Positions 42,560 through 50,708 of a stretch of DNA of 50,708 nt are shown here, in pieces. Position 1 is the stretch's first letter, and the number at the start of each line of letters is the position of its first letter. Source of the stretch: Rhodococcoides kyotonense (GTDB lineage: Bacteria > Actinomycetota > Actinomycetes > Mycobacteriales > Mycobacteriaceae); the NCBI RefSeq assembly GCF_001645385.1, contig NZ_LVHI01000005.1:1-50708 (forward strand), given 5' to 3'. The notes beneath the pieces are model-generated. The model was not told the DNA's origin. It saw only the letters and a list, made by a program, of their open reading frames with translations, and ran no database searches. Position numbers and translations under genes: made by a program.

Positions 42560-43393
42560 ATGCCCAGAGTAGAAGGAAAGGTCGCGCTCGTTACCGGCGC
42601 GGCCCGCGGCCAAGGCCGCTCGCACGCGGTCAAACTGGCCGAAGAAGGCGCGGATGTCATCCTCGTCGACGTCCCGAACGACATCGTCGACATCGGCTAC
42701 CCGACCGGGACGGCCGAGGAACTCGCCCAGACAGCCAAAGAGGTAGAGAGCCACGATCGTCGAGCGATCGTCGTTCAGACCGACGTTCGCGACCTCCCCA
42801 CACTTACGGCTGCGGTCGACAACGCGGTCGCGGAACTCGGCCGTCTCGACATCGTCTCGGCCAACGCCGGAATCGCCAGTGTCCCTTACCTGTCACAGGA
42901 CATCCCCGAAGCCACGTGGCGCCAGATGATCGACATCAACCTCACCGGTGTGTGGCACACGGCAAAGGTATCGATTCCGCATATCCTGGCCGGCGGTCGC
43001 GGCGGCTCGATCGTACTGACGAGCTCCGCAGCAGGCCTGAAAGGTTACGCGCACATTTCTCACTACAGCGCCGCCAAACACGGCGTCGTGGGACTCATGC
43101 GCAGCCTGGCTCTCGAACTGGCTCCCGAACGTGTGCGCGTCAACTCGCTACATCCGACGCAGGTCGACACCCCGATGATCCAGAACGAAGGCACCTATCG
43201 GATCTTCAACCCGGGTATCGACAACCCGACACGTGAAGATTTCGAAGTCGCTTCCACCACAACGAACGCCCTACCGATTCCGTGGGTGGAGCCGGTCGAC
43301 GTCAGCAATGCGCTGTTGTTCCTCGTTTCCGACGAGGCCCGGTACATCACCGGTGCGGCCATCCCGGTCGATGCAGGAACCACGATCAAATAG
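42560..43393 (+). CDS. limC: Limonene-1,2-diol / carveol dehydrogenase
   Basis: 277 residues with a GGAGGGG site. SDR of the carveol dehydrogenase family: VTGAARGQGRSHAVKLAEEG, the family insert DVPNDIVDIGYPTGTAEEL, SANAGIAS, catalytic Ser in VLTSSAAG and SHYSAAKHGVVG. It oxidises the secondary alcohol of limonene-1,2-diol (and carveol) with NAD. Family members often hold NAD tightly and depend on mycofactocin; no mycofactocin genes are in this window. Third gene of limABC, followed by a hairpin terminator. Confidence 0.94.
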   Translation: MPRVEGKVALVTGAARGQGRSHAVKLAEEGADVILVDVPNDIVDIGYPTGTAEELAQTAKEVESHDRRAIVVQTDVRDLPTLTAAVDNAVAELGRLDIVSANAGIASVPYLSQDIPEATWRQMIDINLTGVWHTAKVSIPHILAGGRGGSIVLTSSAAGLKGYAHISHYSAAKHGVVGLMRSLALELAPERVRVNSLHPTQVDTPMIQNEGTYRIFNPGIDNPTREDFEVASTTTNALPIPWVEPVDVSNALLFLVSDEARYITGAAIPVDAGTTIK

Positions 43394-43424
43394 TCACCCC
43401 GGCCACGACCGTGGGACCCGAAGG

Positions 43425-43454
43425 GCGCAGGTACCGTAACCGCGGTGCCTGCGC
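43425..43454 (+). terminator. Hairpin after limC
   Basis: GCGCAGGTACCG pairs with CGGTGCCTGCGC with one mismatch around a 6-base loop, followed by TTT. It ends the limABC transcript before the regulator gene. Confidence 0.65.
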
Positions 43455-43518
43455 TTTCGCGTCCTGCACGCAAGCCGAATATGCACCGGAAACGGGCACC
43501 AGGTTTTGTTCGCAAATC

Positions 43519-43537
43519 TATTGACATCATGTCAGTA
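43519..43537 (+). promoter_or_regulatory. Palindromic box upstream of AcoR-type regulator 2
   Basis: TATTGACATCATGTCAGTA contains TTGACA and a TGACA-TCA-TGTCA palindrome. It closely matches the box at 5193 upstream of the other AcoR-type gene. If TTGACA is the -35 hexamer, transcription would start within a few bases of the ATG, giving a leaderless message; no ribosome-binding site is visible there. Confidence 0.5.
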
Positions 43538-43559
43538 AGCGAAGCAAAATGCATCTGTG

Positions 43560-45347
43560 ATGCAGGTCATAAAGCCCACGCGGCGGTCGGGCGCCGTACG
43601 CGACGAGGTCAGTGATCAACTGGCCGAGTTGATCAAGGATCGGCAATCAGCGCTCGGCGAGGACATGCGCGTGTCCGATGCGGTCCTCGAATCGTGGACG
43701 CGCAGTGTGCGATATGGATTGGATCCGAGTCAGGTCGTGCCATCCAACGAACACAACAGTGACATGGACGCGCGGTTGATCACCGTGGCCAAGACCGTCT
43801 TGAACAGTCGTCTCCAAGACCTGCACAACGCCGAAGCATGCCTGTTCCTGACTAACAGCGCAGGTGTAATCCTGCATCAATGGTCCGGCGACACGTCTTT
43901 GATGGCTCAACTCGCCAAACTGGATGTGGAACCCGGCTTCCTGGTCTCGGAAATGACGCTCGGAACGACCAGCGGCAGCACATTGATCACCCGTACGCCC
44001 ACATTCGTGCGTGGACCCGAGCACTTCGGTGCCCAGTTCTCGCGTTTCACATCCGCCGGAACCGTCATCACCCACCCTGTGCTGCGCAAGGTCGTCGGAA
44101 GCGTCAACTTGATCTGCCGGTTCCGCGACACTTCCCCACTGGCACTCTCCTGGGTTTGTGAGATCGTCTCGGAGATAGAGCGCGGACTTCTGGAGGCGTC
44201 GACCAAGTCCGAGCAACTTCTGATGCAGGGCTTCCTCGTGGAGAACCGCGACGCACGACATCCCGTTGTGGCGGTGAGCGAGCAGACGGTCGTCACGAAC
44301 GCTGCCGCTGCGCGGCTGCTCGGTTCCGTCGACCAACTTATGCTCTGGGAGTTCGCCTCGAAGATCGTCGCAGACCCGCGCAAGGCCACCGATCCGCTAG
44401 TGCTCGGAGACGGAATGGCAGTCGACGTCAGGTGCCGATCCATCATGAATGATATGTCGGTCGCAGGCGTCGTCATGAATCTCAAGCGCGTGCCCGCACC
44501 TTCACGGTCCGCACGCATTCCGGCGCACGAGCCGATACTGACAAGTTTGATCGGCACCGGCGCACAATGGCAGACGCTGTGTGAGCGCCTGTCACGCGCC
44601 TCGAAAACATCCTTGCTTCTCGTCGGCGACCCCGGGGTGGGGAAAGGGGCGGTTGCGGATGCAATCGCGGGCCCCAGTGCAGTTGTCCTGGACGCAGCGG
44701 ATGCATCGACAGGCCAAGATTGGCTAGGGCAGCTCGACGACGCCCTGCAACGCCGAGGTCAGGCCGTTGTCATCAAGCACATCGACCGACTGCCGACCGC
44801 CTTGGTTCAATCGGTAGCGGTACTCATGACGCGCCACCAGAACGTTGCGAAGGTAATCGCCACCTCCGGTGCGTGGCCGCATGACGGCCATACAACAGAT
44901 GACGTATTGGCGCGCTTCGTCTCGCCGATACTAGTTCCGACGTTGAGCGAACGGGTCGAAGATCTACCGGCATTGGTCAATCACTTCACCGCGCTCCACC
45001 AGAACGCCGATAGACCTGTGCGGTGGATGTCCGATGCGCTGCAGGCACTTTCGCGCATTGAGTGGCCGGACAACGTGGCCGGGCTCGAACGCGTTGTTGC
45101 GCGGGTTGTGGCCAACGCCGATTTCGAATACATCGGTGCGCGGGACCTTCCCGCTCAGCTGGCTTCTCAGACGTCTCGTCGACGGCTCGGCGGTCTGGAG
45201 AAAGCCGAGGTCACTGCTATCGTCGATGCGCTGCACAATGCAGGCGGAAACAAGCATCAAGCTGCCGCGGCACTCGGGATTGCACGGTCGACCCTGTACC
45301 GAAAGATGCGGACCCTCGGTATCGACCTGAACGAGTCGACGTTTTGA
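43560..45347 (+). CDS. AcoR-type regulator 2 (GAF, AAA+-like, Fis HTH)
   Basis: About 595 residues from ATG 43560 (GTG at 43557 is alternative). Same layout as the regulator at 5289: VSDAVLESWTRSVRYGLDP, a GAF-type sensor, Walker A GDPGVGKGAV near 355, a Walker-B-like VVIKHIDRL with only the Asp kept, and a C-terminal Fis HTH (GGNKHQAAAALGIARSTLYR). No GAFTGA loop, so no sigma-54 contact. Downstream of limABC and after a terminator, with its own promoter. Best candidate for the activator of limABC and the other operator-bearing operons. The two regulators may share or divide the sites. Confidence 0.92.
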   Translation: MQVIKPTRRSGAVRDEVSDQLAELIKDRQSALGEDMRVSDAVLESWTRSVRYGLDPSQVVPSNEHNSDMDARLITVAKTVLNSRLQDLHNAEACLFLTNSAGVILHQWSGDTSLMAQLAKLDVEPGFLVSEMTLGTTSGSTLITRTPTFVRGPEHFGAQFSRFTSAGTVITHPVLRKVVGSVNLICRFRDTSPLALSWVCEIVSEIERGLLEASTKSEQLLMQGFLVENRDARHPVVAVSEQTVVTNAAAARLLGSVDQLMLWEFASKIVADPRKATDPLVLGDGMAVDVRCRSIMNDMSVAGVVMNLKRVPAPSRSARIPAHEPILTSLIGTGAQWQTLCERLSRASKTSLLLVGDPGVGKGAVADAIAGPSAVVLDAADASTGQDWLGQLDDALQRRGQAVVIKHIDRLPTALVQSVAVLMTRHQNVAKVIATSGAWPHDGHTTDDVLARFVSPILVPTLSERVEDLPALVNHFTALHQNADRPVRWMSDALQALSRIEWPDNVAGLERVVARVVANADFEYIGARDLPAQLASQTSRRRLGGLEKAEVTAIVDALHNAGGNKHQAAAALGIARSTLYRKMRTLGIDLNESTF

Positions 45348-45371
45348 CTCGCATTACCAGGGCCGGATGAG

Positions 45372-46985
45372 TCAACCCTGTAGTGCGAACAGAATCAGCA
45401 GGGGCTCTTCGGGTGCCTCGCGGGCAGCGTCCAGTGCCGCCGCGATCTCGGCGGGACTTCGACACGTCACAACCGTGAATCCTAGGAGTTGCGCCCACTC
45501 GGTGGCACGCTGCCCTTCACTCGACATTCCGTCACGTCGAGCAATGTCGGCCTCGAGGTCGAAGAGTGCGATGCGCAGGCCTATGCCCGCCGCGACGGCG
45601 GCATCGAGGCAGTGAGCACACAACCGAAATGACCGGACGTCGTCCAGCAGCCAGACATCGACCGAGGGCAACGCGACGCGGGCTCCGACTGCCGCGAACG
45701 GCGCATACAGGTCGCTTCTCACGCTCCCTGAACTCAGCCAGGTGCGACACATCTGAAACCTGGGGAGATTTACCGCAGGCGCACGCTGGGGGCCGGCGTT
45801 GGATACGAACACCGCATCATCGCCGATCACTCGACCCAGGTAGTCCAGCGCGACGCCGTAGGTCATGCGCGTATCGCCCACCTGGAGTACGTTCATGCGG
45901 CGGGCCGTCAGGGTGCCATTCAGGTAGCCGATCCATTCACGGAAATCGGGACGGCGATCGTCCCACAGGGCGCGCAACGCGTAATCGAGCATTCTGACGG
46001 CAGCCTTACAATCACCGACGATCGGCACGGCAGGATCAAAATATTTTCCGATTTCGGACGGATCGATGTCGATCTGCACAACCTTCGTGTCCTCCGCGAA
46101 CACGCCGCCCGTTTCGGTCGCGAACCGATCGAATGTCGTGCCAATCGCGATCAGGACGTCGCATGCTCGAACTGCCGCACGTGCTGATTCAGCTCCGTCG
46201 ATTCCCACCATCCCGTAGCTTGCGCGGTGGTTGTCAGGCAGGATGCCGCGAGCCATTTCAGTTGTCACGACGGGGATCCCGGTGAATTCTGCAAGAGAAA
46301 GCAAGTCCCGACCGGCGCCGGCGGACACCGCACCTCCACCGACATACAACACGGGTCGTTGTGCGCGCGAGACGAGAGATGCAGCTGCCACAACTTGTTT
46401 GCGACTAGGTCGTGTGCTGGGACGATAGCCGGGCACTGTCACCTCGGCGGGCCACACGAATTCAAGCGCGCGCGTCAAAGGCCCGTACGGGATTTCGACG
46501 AGAACCGGCCCAGGCCGTCCCAGAGATGCGACATGGAACGCCTCCGCCAGACAGCGCGGAATGTTTCCGGCGTTGTCGACGAAGTAGCCGTGCTTGGTCA
46601 CCGATTCTGTCATTCCGACAATATCCGGTGTACCGACGTCGATGGGATGAGTGCCCGGCGACTGCGCTACCACCACCACCATCGGCGTCGAGGAGCTGTA
46701 AGCAATGGCCAGTGGGGACACCAGATCGGCGACGTTCGAGTCGGTCGTCGCGAGACAAACCCCGGTCCGCCCTGACGCTTGCGCATATCCCATGGCCGCG
46801 AAAGCCGCACCCTGCGAGTGAGGCACCCGCACATATCGACAGAATCCGGCGGATTCGACGAGCGCCGACACAACATGGGAAGAACCCTCATGACTGCCGA
46901 ATACCGTTCGTGCACCGACGTTGGCCAAACCCAACACAACCGCCTCCGCGCCGGTTGTTGCCAAACCCACGCTCGTCGATGTCAT
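45372..46985 (-). CDS. Degenerate acetolactate-synthase-like (TPP-family) protein
   Basis: 537 residues, a normal length for the thiamine-pyrophosphate enzyme family, all three domains present. N-terminal domain starts well (TTGAEAVVLGLANVGARTVFG), but the essential Glu of the HEQGA motif is Ser57 (PHSQGA). The later TPP/Mg motif GDG...N reads LLDDVRSFRL...LFDLE. The central domain (RPVLYVGGGAVSAGAGRDLLSL, VLIAIGTTFDRFAT) is ordinary. Loss at both cofactor sites suggests a protein that does not do normal TPP chemistry. Coupled by ATGA overlap to the MarR gene. Could be a ligand-binding or structural paralog; function unknown. Confidence 0.8.
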   Translation of the reverse strand: MTSTSVGLATTGAEAVVLGLANVGARTVFGSHEGSSHVVSALVESAGFCRYVRVPHSQGAAFAAMGYAQASGRTGVCLATTDSNVADLVSPLAIAYSSSTPMVVVVAQSPGTHPIDVGTPDIVGMTESVTKHGYFVDNAGNIPRCLAEAFHVASLGRPGPVLVEIPYGPLTRALEFVWPAEVTVPGYRPSTRPSRKQVVAAASLVSRAQRPVLYVGGGAVSAGAGRDLLSLAEFTGIPVVTTEMARGILPDNHRASYGMVGIDGAESARAAVRACDVLIAIGTTFDRFATETGGVFAEDTKVVQIDIDPSEIGKYFDPAVPIVGDCKAAVRMLDYALRALWDDRRPDFREWIGYLNGTLTARRMNVLQVGDTRMTYGVALDYLGRVIGDDAVFVSNAGPQRAPAVNLPRFQMCRTWLSSGSVRSDLYAPFAAVGARVALPSVDVWLLDDVRSFRLCAHCLDAAVAAGIGLRIALFDLEADIARRDGMSSEGQRATEWAQLLGFTVVTCRSPAEIAAALDAAREAPEEPLLILFALQG

Positions 46986-47479
46986 CCCCTCACGTCCGGC
47001 TTCGCGCGAAGCGCTGAATCAAGACCCCGCAAATGGTGCAGCATCGCAGAGGCATCACCCGACTCGAACATTCTCTTGCTGACCTCCACGGCGCTGACTC
47101 GGGCCCGTTCGTGGCGCCGCACACCCAAATCTGTTGTCTCGACCAGGAACTCGTCCGGTCTTGAACCACCACGGCGCCGCGTAACGTACCCGGACGAGAC
47201 GAGGGCGGTGACGATGCTGGTGATGCTCGTCCGGTGGCGATCGAGCGCAGACGACAGCGACCTGTACGACATCGGACCTTTACGACAGATCGCGTCGAGT
47301 ACCTCGTACCCGGCCCAACTCATTCGTTGCCGCGTTACTGCCTCATCGAGCCTCGTACGCAGGATGTTCGAGACGCGCATCAACGTTGCAGCGGACTCGA
47401 GCTCCGTCGTTACGATGTCCTCGATCGTGACCAAGCGCATCTCAGCGACGTCGACAAGGTTCGCGGACTTTCTCTCCAT
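46982..47479 (-). CDS. MarR-family regulator
   Basis: About 165 residues from the ATG at 47479; the ORF extends upstream into the WhiB gene and is not needed. Winged HTH is visible: WAGYEVLDAICRKGPMSYRSL, ALDRHRTSITSIVTALVSSGYVTRR, then the wing RGGSRPDEFLVETTDLG and a dimerisation helix. MarR proteins usually repress and are released by small aromatic or terpenoid ligands. Between WhiB and the TPP-like gene, with a 4-base gap after WhiB and an ATGA overlap with the next gene, so the three form an operon. Confidence 0.85.
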   Translation of the reverse strand: MERKSANLVDVAEMRLVTIEDIVTTELESAATLMRVSNILRTRLDEAVTRQRMSWAGYEVLDAICRKGPMSYRSLSSALDRHRTSITSIVTALVSSGYVTRRRGGSRPDEFLVETTDLGVRRHERARVSAVEVSKRMFESGDASAMLHHLRGLDSALRAKPDVRG

Positions 47480-47483
47480 AGTG

Positions 47484-47774
47484 TTAGCTCCGTAGCTTGC
47501 GCCAACGATGGGCACACGGCAGGCGCGCCCATCGACGCTCTTCGGGGGTCATGCCACCCCAGATGCCGAACGTTTCATGCTCCAGCAACGCGAAGCGGAG
47601 ACATTCGGCCACGACTGGACATCGCCTACACAGAGCTTTGGCGAATTCTGCACCGACTTGGTCTTCCTTCGAGCCGAAGAACAGATCGCTGCCCAGGTTC
47701 TTGCAACGAGCCCAGTCTCGCCAGTAGGTGGCGTCGCCGACCTCGTGGCCGGCGTTATTCGATACCGAAACCAT
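47484..47774 (-). CDS. WhiB-family iron-sulfur regulator
   Basis: 96 residues, ATG with GGGAG upstream. Four Cys ligands at 24, 49, 52 and 58 (WARCKN, LCRRCPVVAEC) bind a 4Fe-4S cluster; the G(I/V)WGG turn (70-74) and a basic C-terminus (RRWARLPCAHRWRKL) match the family. WhiB proteins act with the main sigma factor and respond to NO, O2 or redox state. It starts 37 bases after the accA3 stop, on the same strand, so it may also be read through from the carboxylase operon. It is not clear which WhiB paralog it is. Confidence 0.92.
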   Translation of the reverse strand: MVSVSNNAGHEVGDATYWRDWARCKNLGSDLFFGSKEDQVGAEFAKALCRRCPVVAECLRFALLEHETFGIWGGMTPEERRWARLPCAHRWRKLRS

Positions 47775-47811
47775 TGCCGCTCCCGCTTTTGTCTCGTTGG
47801 CTGAAGAATTC

Positions 47812-49614
47812 CTACTTCAGTTCTGCGAGGACGGTTCCCTGGGTGATGGCCGAGCCGGGGCTGACGGCGAGGCCGGTGACGACGCCTGCTTTGTGGGCGT
47901 TGACGGGGTTTTCCATCTTCATTGCTTCGAGGACGGCGATGAGGTCGCCTTCGGCGACTTCTTGTCCTTCTTCGACGGCGACCTTGACGACGGTGCCCTG
48001 CATGGGTGCGGTGACTGCGTCACCGGAGGCTGCACCGGCGCCGCCGCCGCCGCGCTTACGCGGCTTGGGCTTGCGGCGGATCGCACCGTCGGAGGCTGCG
48101 CCGCCGCCGCCGAGGGTGAACTGGCCGGGCAGGGACACCTCGACGCGCCTTCCGCCGACCTCGACGACGACTGCCTGACGCGGCAGTACCTCGTCGTCGT
48201 CGAGGGCTTCGCCCGCGGTGAACGGGGGAACCTGGTTGTCCCATTCGGTTTCGATCCAGCGGGTGTGGACGTCGAAGGATTCGCCGTCGCCGATGAACGC
48301 GGGGTCGGAGACCACGGCGGCGTGGAACGGGATGACGGTGGCGAGGCCTTCGACTTTGAACTCGGCCAGCGCACGGCGGCTGCGGGCGAGTGCTTCCTCG
48401 CGGGTGGCGCCGGTGACGATGAGCTTGGCGAGCATGGAGTCGAATTGGCCGCCGATCACCGAGCCGGATTCGACGCCGGAGTCGACGCGCACGCCGGGGC
48501 CTTCGGGGGCGATGAACGTGGTGACCGGTCCGGGTGCGGGCAGGAAGCCGCGGCCGGCGTCTTCGCCGTTGATGCGGAACTCGAAGGAGTGCCCGCGCGG
48601 TTCGGGATCTTCGGTGATCGACAGTTCCTCGCCGTTGGCGATGCGGAACTGCTGGAGCACGAGGTCGATGCCGGAGGTTTCCTCGGTAACGGGGTGCTCG
48701 ACCTGCAGGCGGGTGTTGACTTCGAGGAACGAGACGAGGCCGTCTTGTCCGACGAGGTATTCGACGGTGCCTGCACCGTAGTAGCCGGCTTCTTTGCAGA
48801 TGGCCTTGGCGGAGGAGTGGATTTCCTTGCGCTGGGCTTCGGTGAGGAACGGGGCGGGTGCTTCTTCGACCAGTTTCTGGAAGCGGCGCTGCAGGGAGCA
48901 GTCGCGGGTGCCGGCGACGACGACGTTGCCGTGCTGGTCGGCGATGACCTGGGCTTCGACGTGGCGGGGCTTGTCGAGGTAGCGCTCGACGAAGCATTCA
49001 CCGCGACCGAACGCGGCGACGGCTTCACGCACGGCCGAGTCGAACAGTTCGGGGATTTCTTCGCGGGTGCGGGCGACCTTCATGCCGCGGCCGCCGCCAC
49101 CGAAGGCGGCTTTGATGGCGATCGGGAGGCCGTGCTCGTCGGCGAACGCCAGGATCTCGTCGGCGTCCTTGACCGGTTCGGCGGTACCGGGGACGGAGGG
49201 GGCTTTGGCGCGGGTGGCGATGTGGCGGGCGGTGACCTTGTCGCCGAGGTCGCGGATGGACTGCGGGGATGGGCCGATCCAGATGATGCCTGCGTCGATG
49301 ACGGCCTGGGCGAATTCGGCGTTCTCGGACAGGAAACCGTAGCCGGGGTGGATGGCGTCGGCACCGGACTTCTTCGCAGCGTCGAGGATCTTGTCGATCA
49401 CCAAATAGGATTCGGCGGAGGTCTGGCCGCCCAGGGCGAAGGCCTCGTCGGCCAAGCGCACGAACGGCGCGTTTGCGTCGGGTTCTGCGTAGACGGCGAC
49501 ACTGGTGAGGCCGGCGTCCGCTGCAGCCCTGATCACCCGGACTGCGATCTCGCCGCGATTCGCGACCAAAACCTTCGAAATTTGTCTACGTGCAACACCA
49601 TTCAATGAAGACAT
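47812..49614 (-). CDS. accA3: Acyl-CoA carboxylase alpha subunit (biotin carboxylase + BCCP)
   Basis: 600 residues. Biotin carboxylase domain starts [20 protein letters not shown], with the ATP-grasp Gly-rich loop [14 protein letters not shown] and [15 protein letters not shown] linker rich in Gly/Lys precedes the C-terminal biotin carrier, whose EAMKMENPV motif holds the biotinylated Lys. It carboxylates biotin for AccD partners that make malonyl- or methylmalonyl-CoA, and in mycolata also mycolic acid precursors. It is the last gene of the accD5-accE-accA3 operon. Codon use is more GC-rich and biased than in the catabolic genes, fitting a highly expressed core gene. Confidence 0.95.
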   Translation of the reverse strand: MSSLNGVARRQISKVLVANRGEIAVRVIRAAADAGLTSVAVYAEPDANAPFVRLADEAFALGGQTSAESYLVIDKILDAAKKSGADAIHPGYGFLSENAEFAQAVIDAGIIWIGPSPQSIRDLGDKVTARHIATRAKAPSVPGTAEPVKDADEILAFADEHGLPIAIKAAFGGGGRGMKVARTREEIPELFDSAVREAVAAFGRGECFVERYLDKPRHVEAQVIADQHGNVVVAGTRDCSLQRRFQKLVEEAPAPFLTEAQRKEIHSSAKAICKEAGYYGAGTVEYLVGQDGLVSFLEVNTRLQVEHPVTEETSGIDLVLQQFRIANGEELSITEDPEPRGHSFEFRINGEDAGRGFLPAPGPVTTFIAPEGPGVRVDSGVESGSVIGGQFDSMLAKLIVTGATREEALARSRRALAEFKVEGLATVIPFHAAVVSDPAFIGDGESFDVHTRWIETEWDNQVPPFTAGEALDDDEVLPRQAVVVEVGGRRVEVSLPGQFTLGGGGAASDGAIRRKPKPRKRGGGGAGAASGDAVTAPMQGTVVKVAVEEGQEVAEGDLIAVLEAMKMENPVNAHKAGVVTGLAVSPGSAITQGTVLAELK

Positions 49615-49623
49615 GGACGATCC

Positions 49624-49962
49624 TTATCGCGAGAAGTGTGCGTGGACGAAGTGTGCAGGCGCAGAGGTCAACCCGTAGCGCAAGTGGTCTGTGGGGTTGC
49701 CCCAGTCGCCGAGCGAACTCATCGGCGACCGGGACACGTTCTGGGGCGAGGCGCCTGCCGCGAACACCGCTATCAACGCTGCAATGTCGTTGTCCGAGGG
49801 GCAGCCGCCGAGAATGCGGATGCAATTGCGCGCGACGTGCTCGCCCGCATCCTCGGCGAACCCCTGGCGCAGGCCTGCTTCTAGACCCGCGACCAGCTGT
49901 GTTGCAAGCACATCGAGCACCCCGACCTTGTGCGGCTCGCAATCTCCCGTACGGCCGCTCAT
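49624..49962 (-). CDS. accE: Acyl-CoA carboxylase epsilon subunit
   Basis: 112 residues, longer than usual because of an N-terminal part of about 45 residues that looks unlike the family. The family core is [26 protein letters not shown] followed by [13 protein letters not shown], which matches AccE/AccE5 proteins that link AccD5 with AccA3. The ATG overlaps the accD5 stop. 9 bases separate it from accA3. Its role is to boost complex assembly rather than catalysis. Confidence 0.8.
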   Translation of the reverse strand: MSGRTGDCEPHKVGVLDVLATQLVAGLEAGLRQGFAEDAGEHVARNCIRILGGCPSDNDIAALIAVFAAGASPQNVSRSPMSSLGDWGNPTDHLRYGLTSAPAHFVHAHFSR

Positions 49963-50708
49963 AGTGGGATGTTTCCGTGCTTCTTGGGGGGCAGGGTGAC
50001 TTGTTTGCGTTCGAGGAGGCGTAGTGCGGAGACGATTTGTCCGCGGGTGTGGCTGGGTGGGATGACGGCGTCGAGGTAGCCGCGTTCGGCTGCGACGTAC
50101 GGGTTGACGAGGGTGTCTTCGTATTCCTGCTGCAGCTTCAAGCGGAGTGCGTCGACGTCTTCACTGTTCTTGGCTGCTTCCAACAGTTGTTTGCGGTAGA
50201 CGAAGCCGACGGCGCCGGAGGCGCCCATGACGGCGATCTGCGCGGTGGGCCAGGCGAGGTTGACGTCGGCGCCCATGTGCTTGGAGCCCATGACGTCGTA
50301 GGCGCCGCCGTAGGCTTTGCGGGTGATGACGGTGATCTTTCCGACCGTGGCTTCACCGTAGGCGTAGAGCAGTTTCGCGCCGCGGCGGATGATGCCGTTG
50401 AACTCTTGCCCGGTGCCGGGGAGGAAGCCGGGGACGTCGACGAGGGTGATGATGGGGACGTTGAACGCATCGCAGGTGCGGACGAAGCGTGCGGCTTTCT
50501 CGGAGGCGTCGATGTCGAGGGTCGGCCGTCGACGCGTCCGAAGCCGACGATGATGTTGCGGGCGCGGCCTTCTTGGACTTCGAGGAATTCGTCGTCGTCG
50601 AGGATGCGGCGGATGACCTCGTGCATGTCGTACGGGGTGTTCGGCGAATCCGGGATCAGGGTGTCGAGTTCGAGGTCTTCGGCGGTGAGGTTGTCCTCGA
50701 TGCCGCCG
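49959..50708 (-). pseudogene. accD5: Acyl-CoA carboxylase beta subunit, frameshifted, cut by window edge
   Basis: The C-terminal half of an AccD5/PccB carboxyltransferase. The part before the break (50527-50708) reads NLTAEDLE...[22 protein letters not shown] and GFGRVDGRP. The part after (from about 50526 down to 49959) reads [13 protein letters not shown]...[16 protein letters not shown] and runs to [11 protein letters not shown]. The two are in different frames at about 50521-50526, where the family has about 13 further residues (the GIVANQP region). So roughly 40 bases are missing, and the frame changes. AccD5 is normally essential in mycolata, so an assembly or sequencing error is as likely as real damage. 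Neighbouring accE and accA3 are intact. Confidence 0.75.

Noticed and set aside
47728..49608. A 626-codon plus-strand open frame opposite accA3
   Set aside because: It mirrors the strongly biased codons of accA3, is a low-complexity Asp/Gly/Phe-rich translation, and has no protein-family features. It is an antisense artefact of high GC.

Overview
The window looks like chromosomal DNA of a mycolic-acid-containing actinobacterium, most likely Rhodococcus. It is GC-rich, uses many GTG starts and ATGA/GTGA gene overlaps, and carries a complete mce operon, a WhiB protein, an accD5-accE-accA3 carboxylase operon and many paralogous acyl-CoA dehydrogenases and short-chain dehydrogenases (SDRs). No rRNA, tRNA, CRISPR array or intact insertion sequence was seen.

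Layout. (1) 1-5.2 kb: two unknown lipoproteins (the first unusually AT-rich), a SnoaL-like protein bracketed by a 17-bp direct repeat, and a LuxR-type DNA-binding stub. (2) 5.3-20.4 kb: an AcoR-type regulator, then beta-oxidation genes in alternating operons: four acyl-CoA dehydrogenases, three MaoC-type hydratase proteins, an enoyl-CoA hydratase, two SDRs, an acyl-CoA ligase, and two thiolase-fold proteins without catalytic cysteine beside a DUF35 OB-fold protein without its zinc ribbon. (3) 20.5-28.5 kb: TetR regulator, true thiolase, two SDRs and a small unknown protein on the minus strand; flavin reductase and RibBA on the plus strand; then an MHS-type transporter and a carveol-dehydrogenase-like SDR. 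(4) 28.6-40.6 kb: a full Mce transporter operon (yrbEA, yrbEB, mceA-F, two Mce-associated proteins and its own ATPase), headed by an acyl-CoA-dehydrogenase-like flavin monooxygenase. (5) 40.9-45.3 kb: limA, limB, limC (limonene epoxide hydrolase, limonene monooxygenase, diol/carveol dehydrogenase) and a second AcoR-type regulator. (6) 45.4-50.7 kb: a degenerate acetolactate-synthase-like protein, MarR and WhiB regulators, and the carboxylase operon, whose accD5 gene is frameshifted and cut by the window edge.

How the genes may work together. LimA carries every known catalytic residue of limonene-1,2-epoxide hydrolase at the same residue number, so limonene or a close relative is a well-supported substrate. 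LimB plus the flavin reductase would epoxidise the ring, with RibBA supplying flavin; LimA and LimC would give the diol and hydroxyketone. After ring opening, the ligase would make a CoA ester of a beta-branched keto acid. Ordinary thiolysis is blocked at that branch. The dehydrogenases, MaoC pair and thiolase-fold/DUF35 set could instead form a tertiary 3-hydroxyacyl-CoA and cleave it by retro-aldol chemistry, as in steroid side-chain removal (inference).

The most interesting signal is a 17-bp palindrome, approximately TGTCYCA-N3-TGGGACA, found by eye upstream of six divergent or operon-leading promoters: beta-oxidation operons, ligase operon, flavin genes, SDR/transporter, and limABC with the monooxygenase/mce operon. 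It would tie the Mce transporter and the branched-acid pathway to limonene catabolism as one regulon under the twin AcoR-type regulators.
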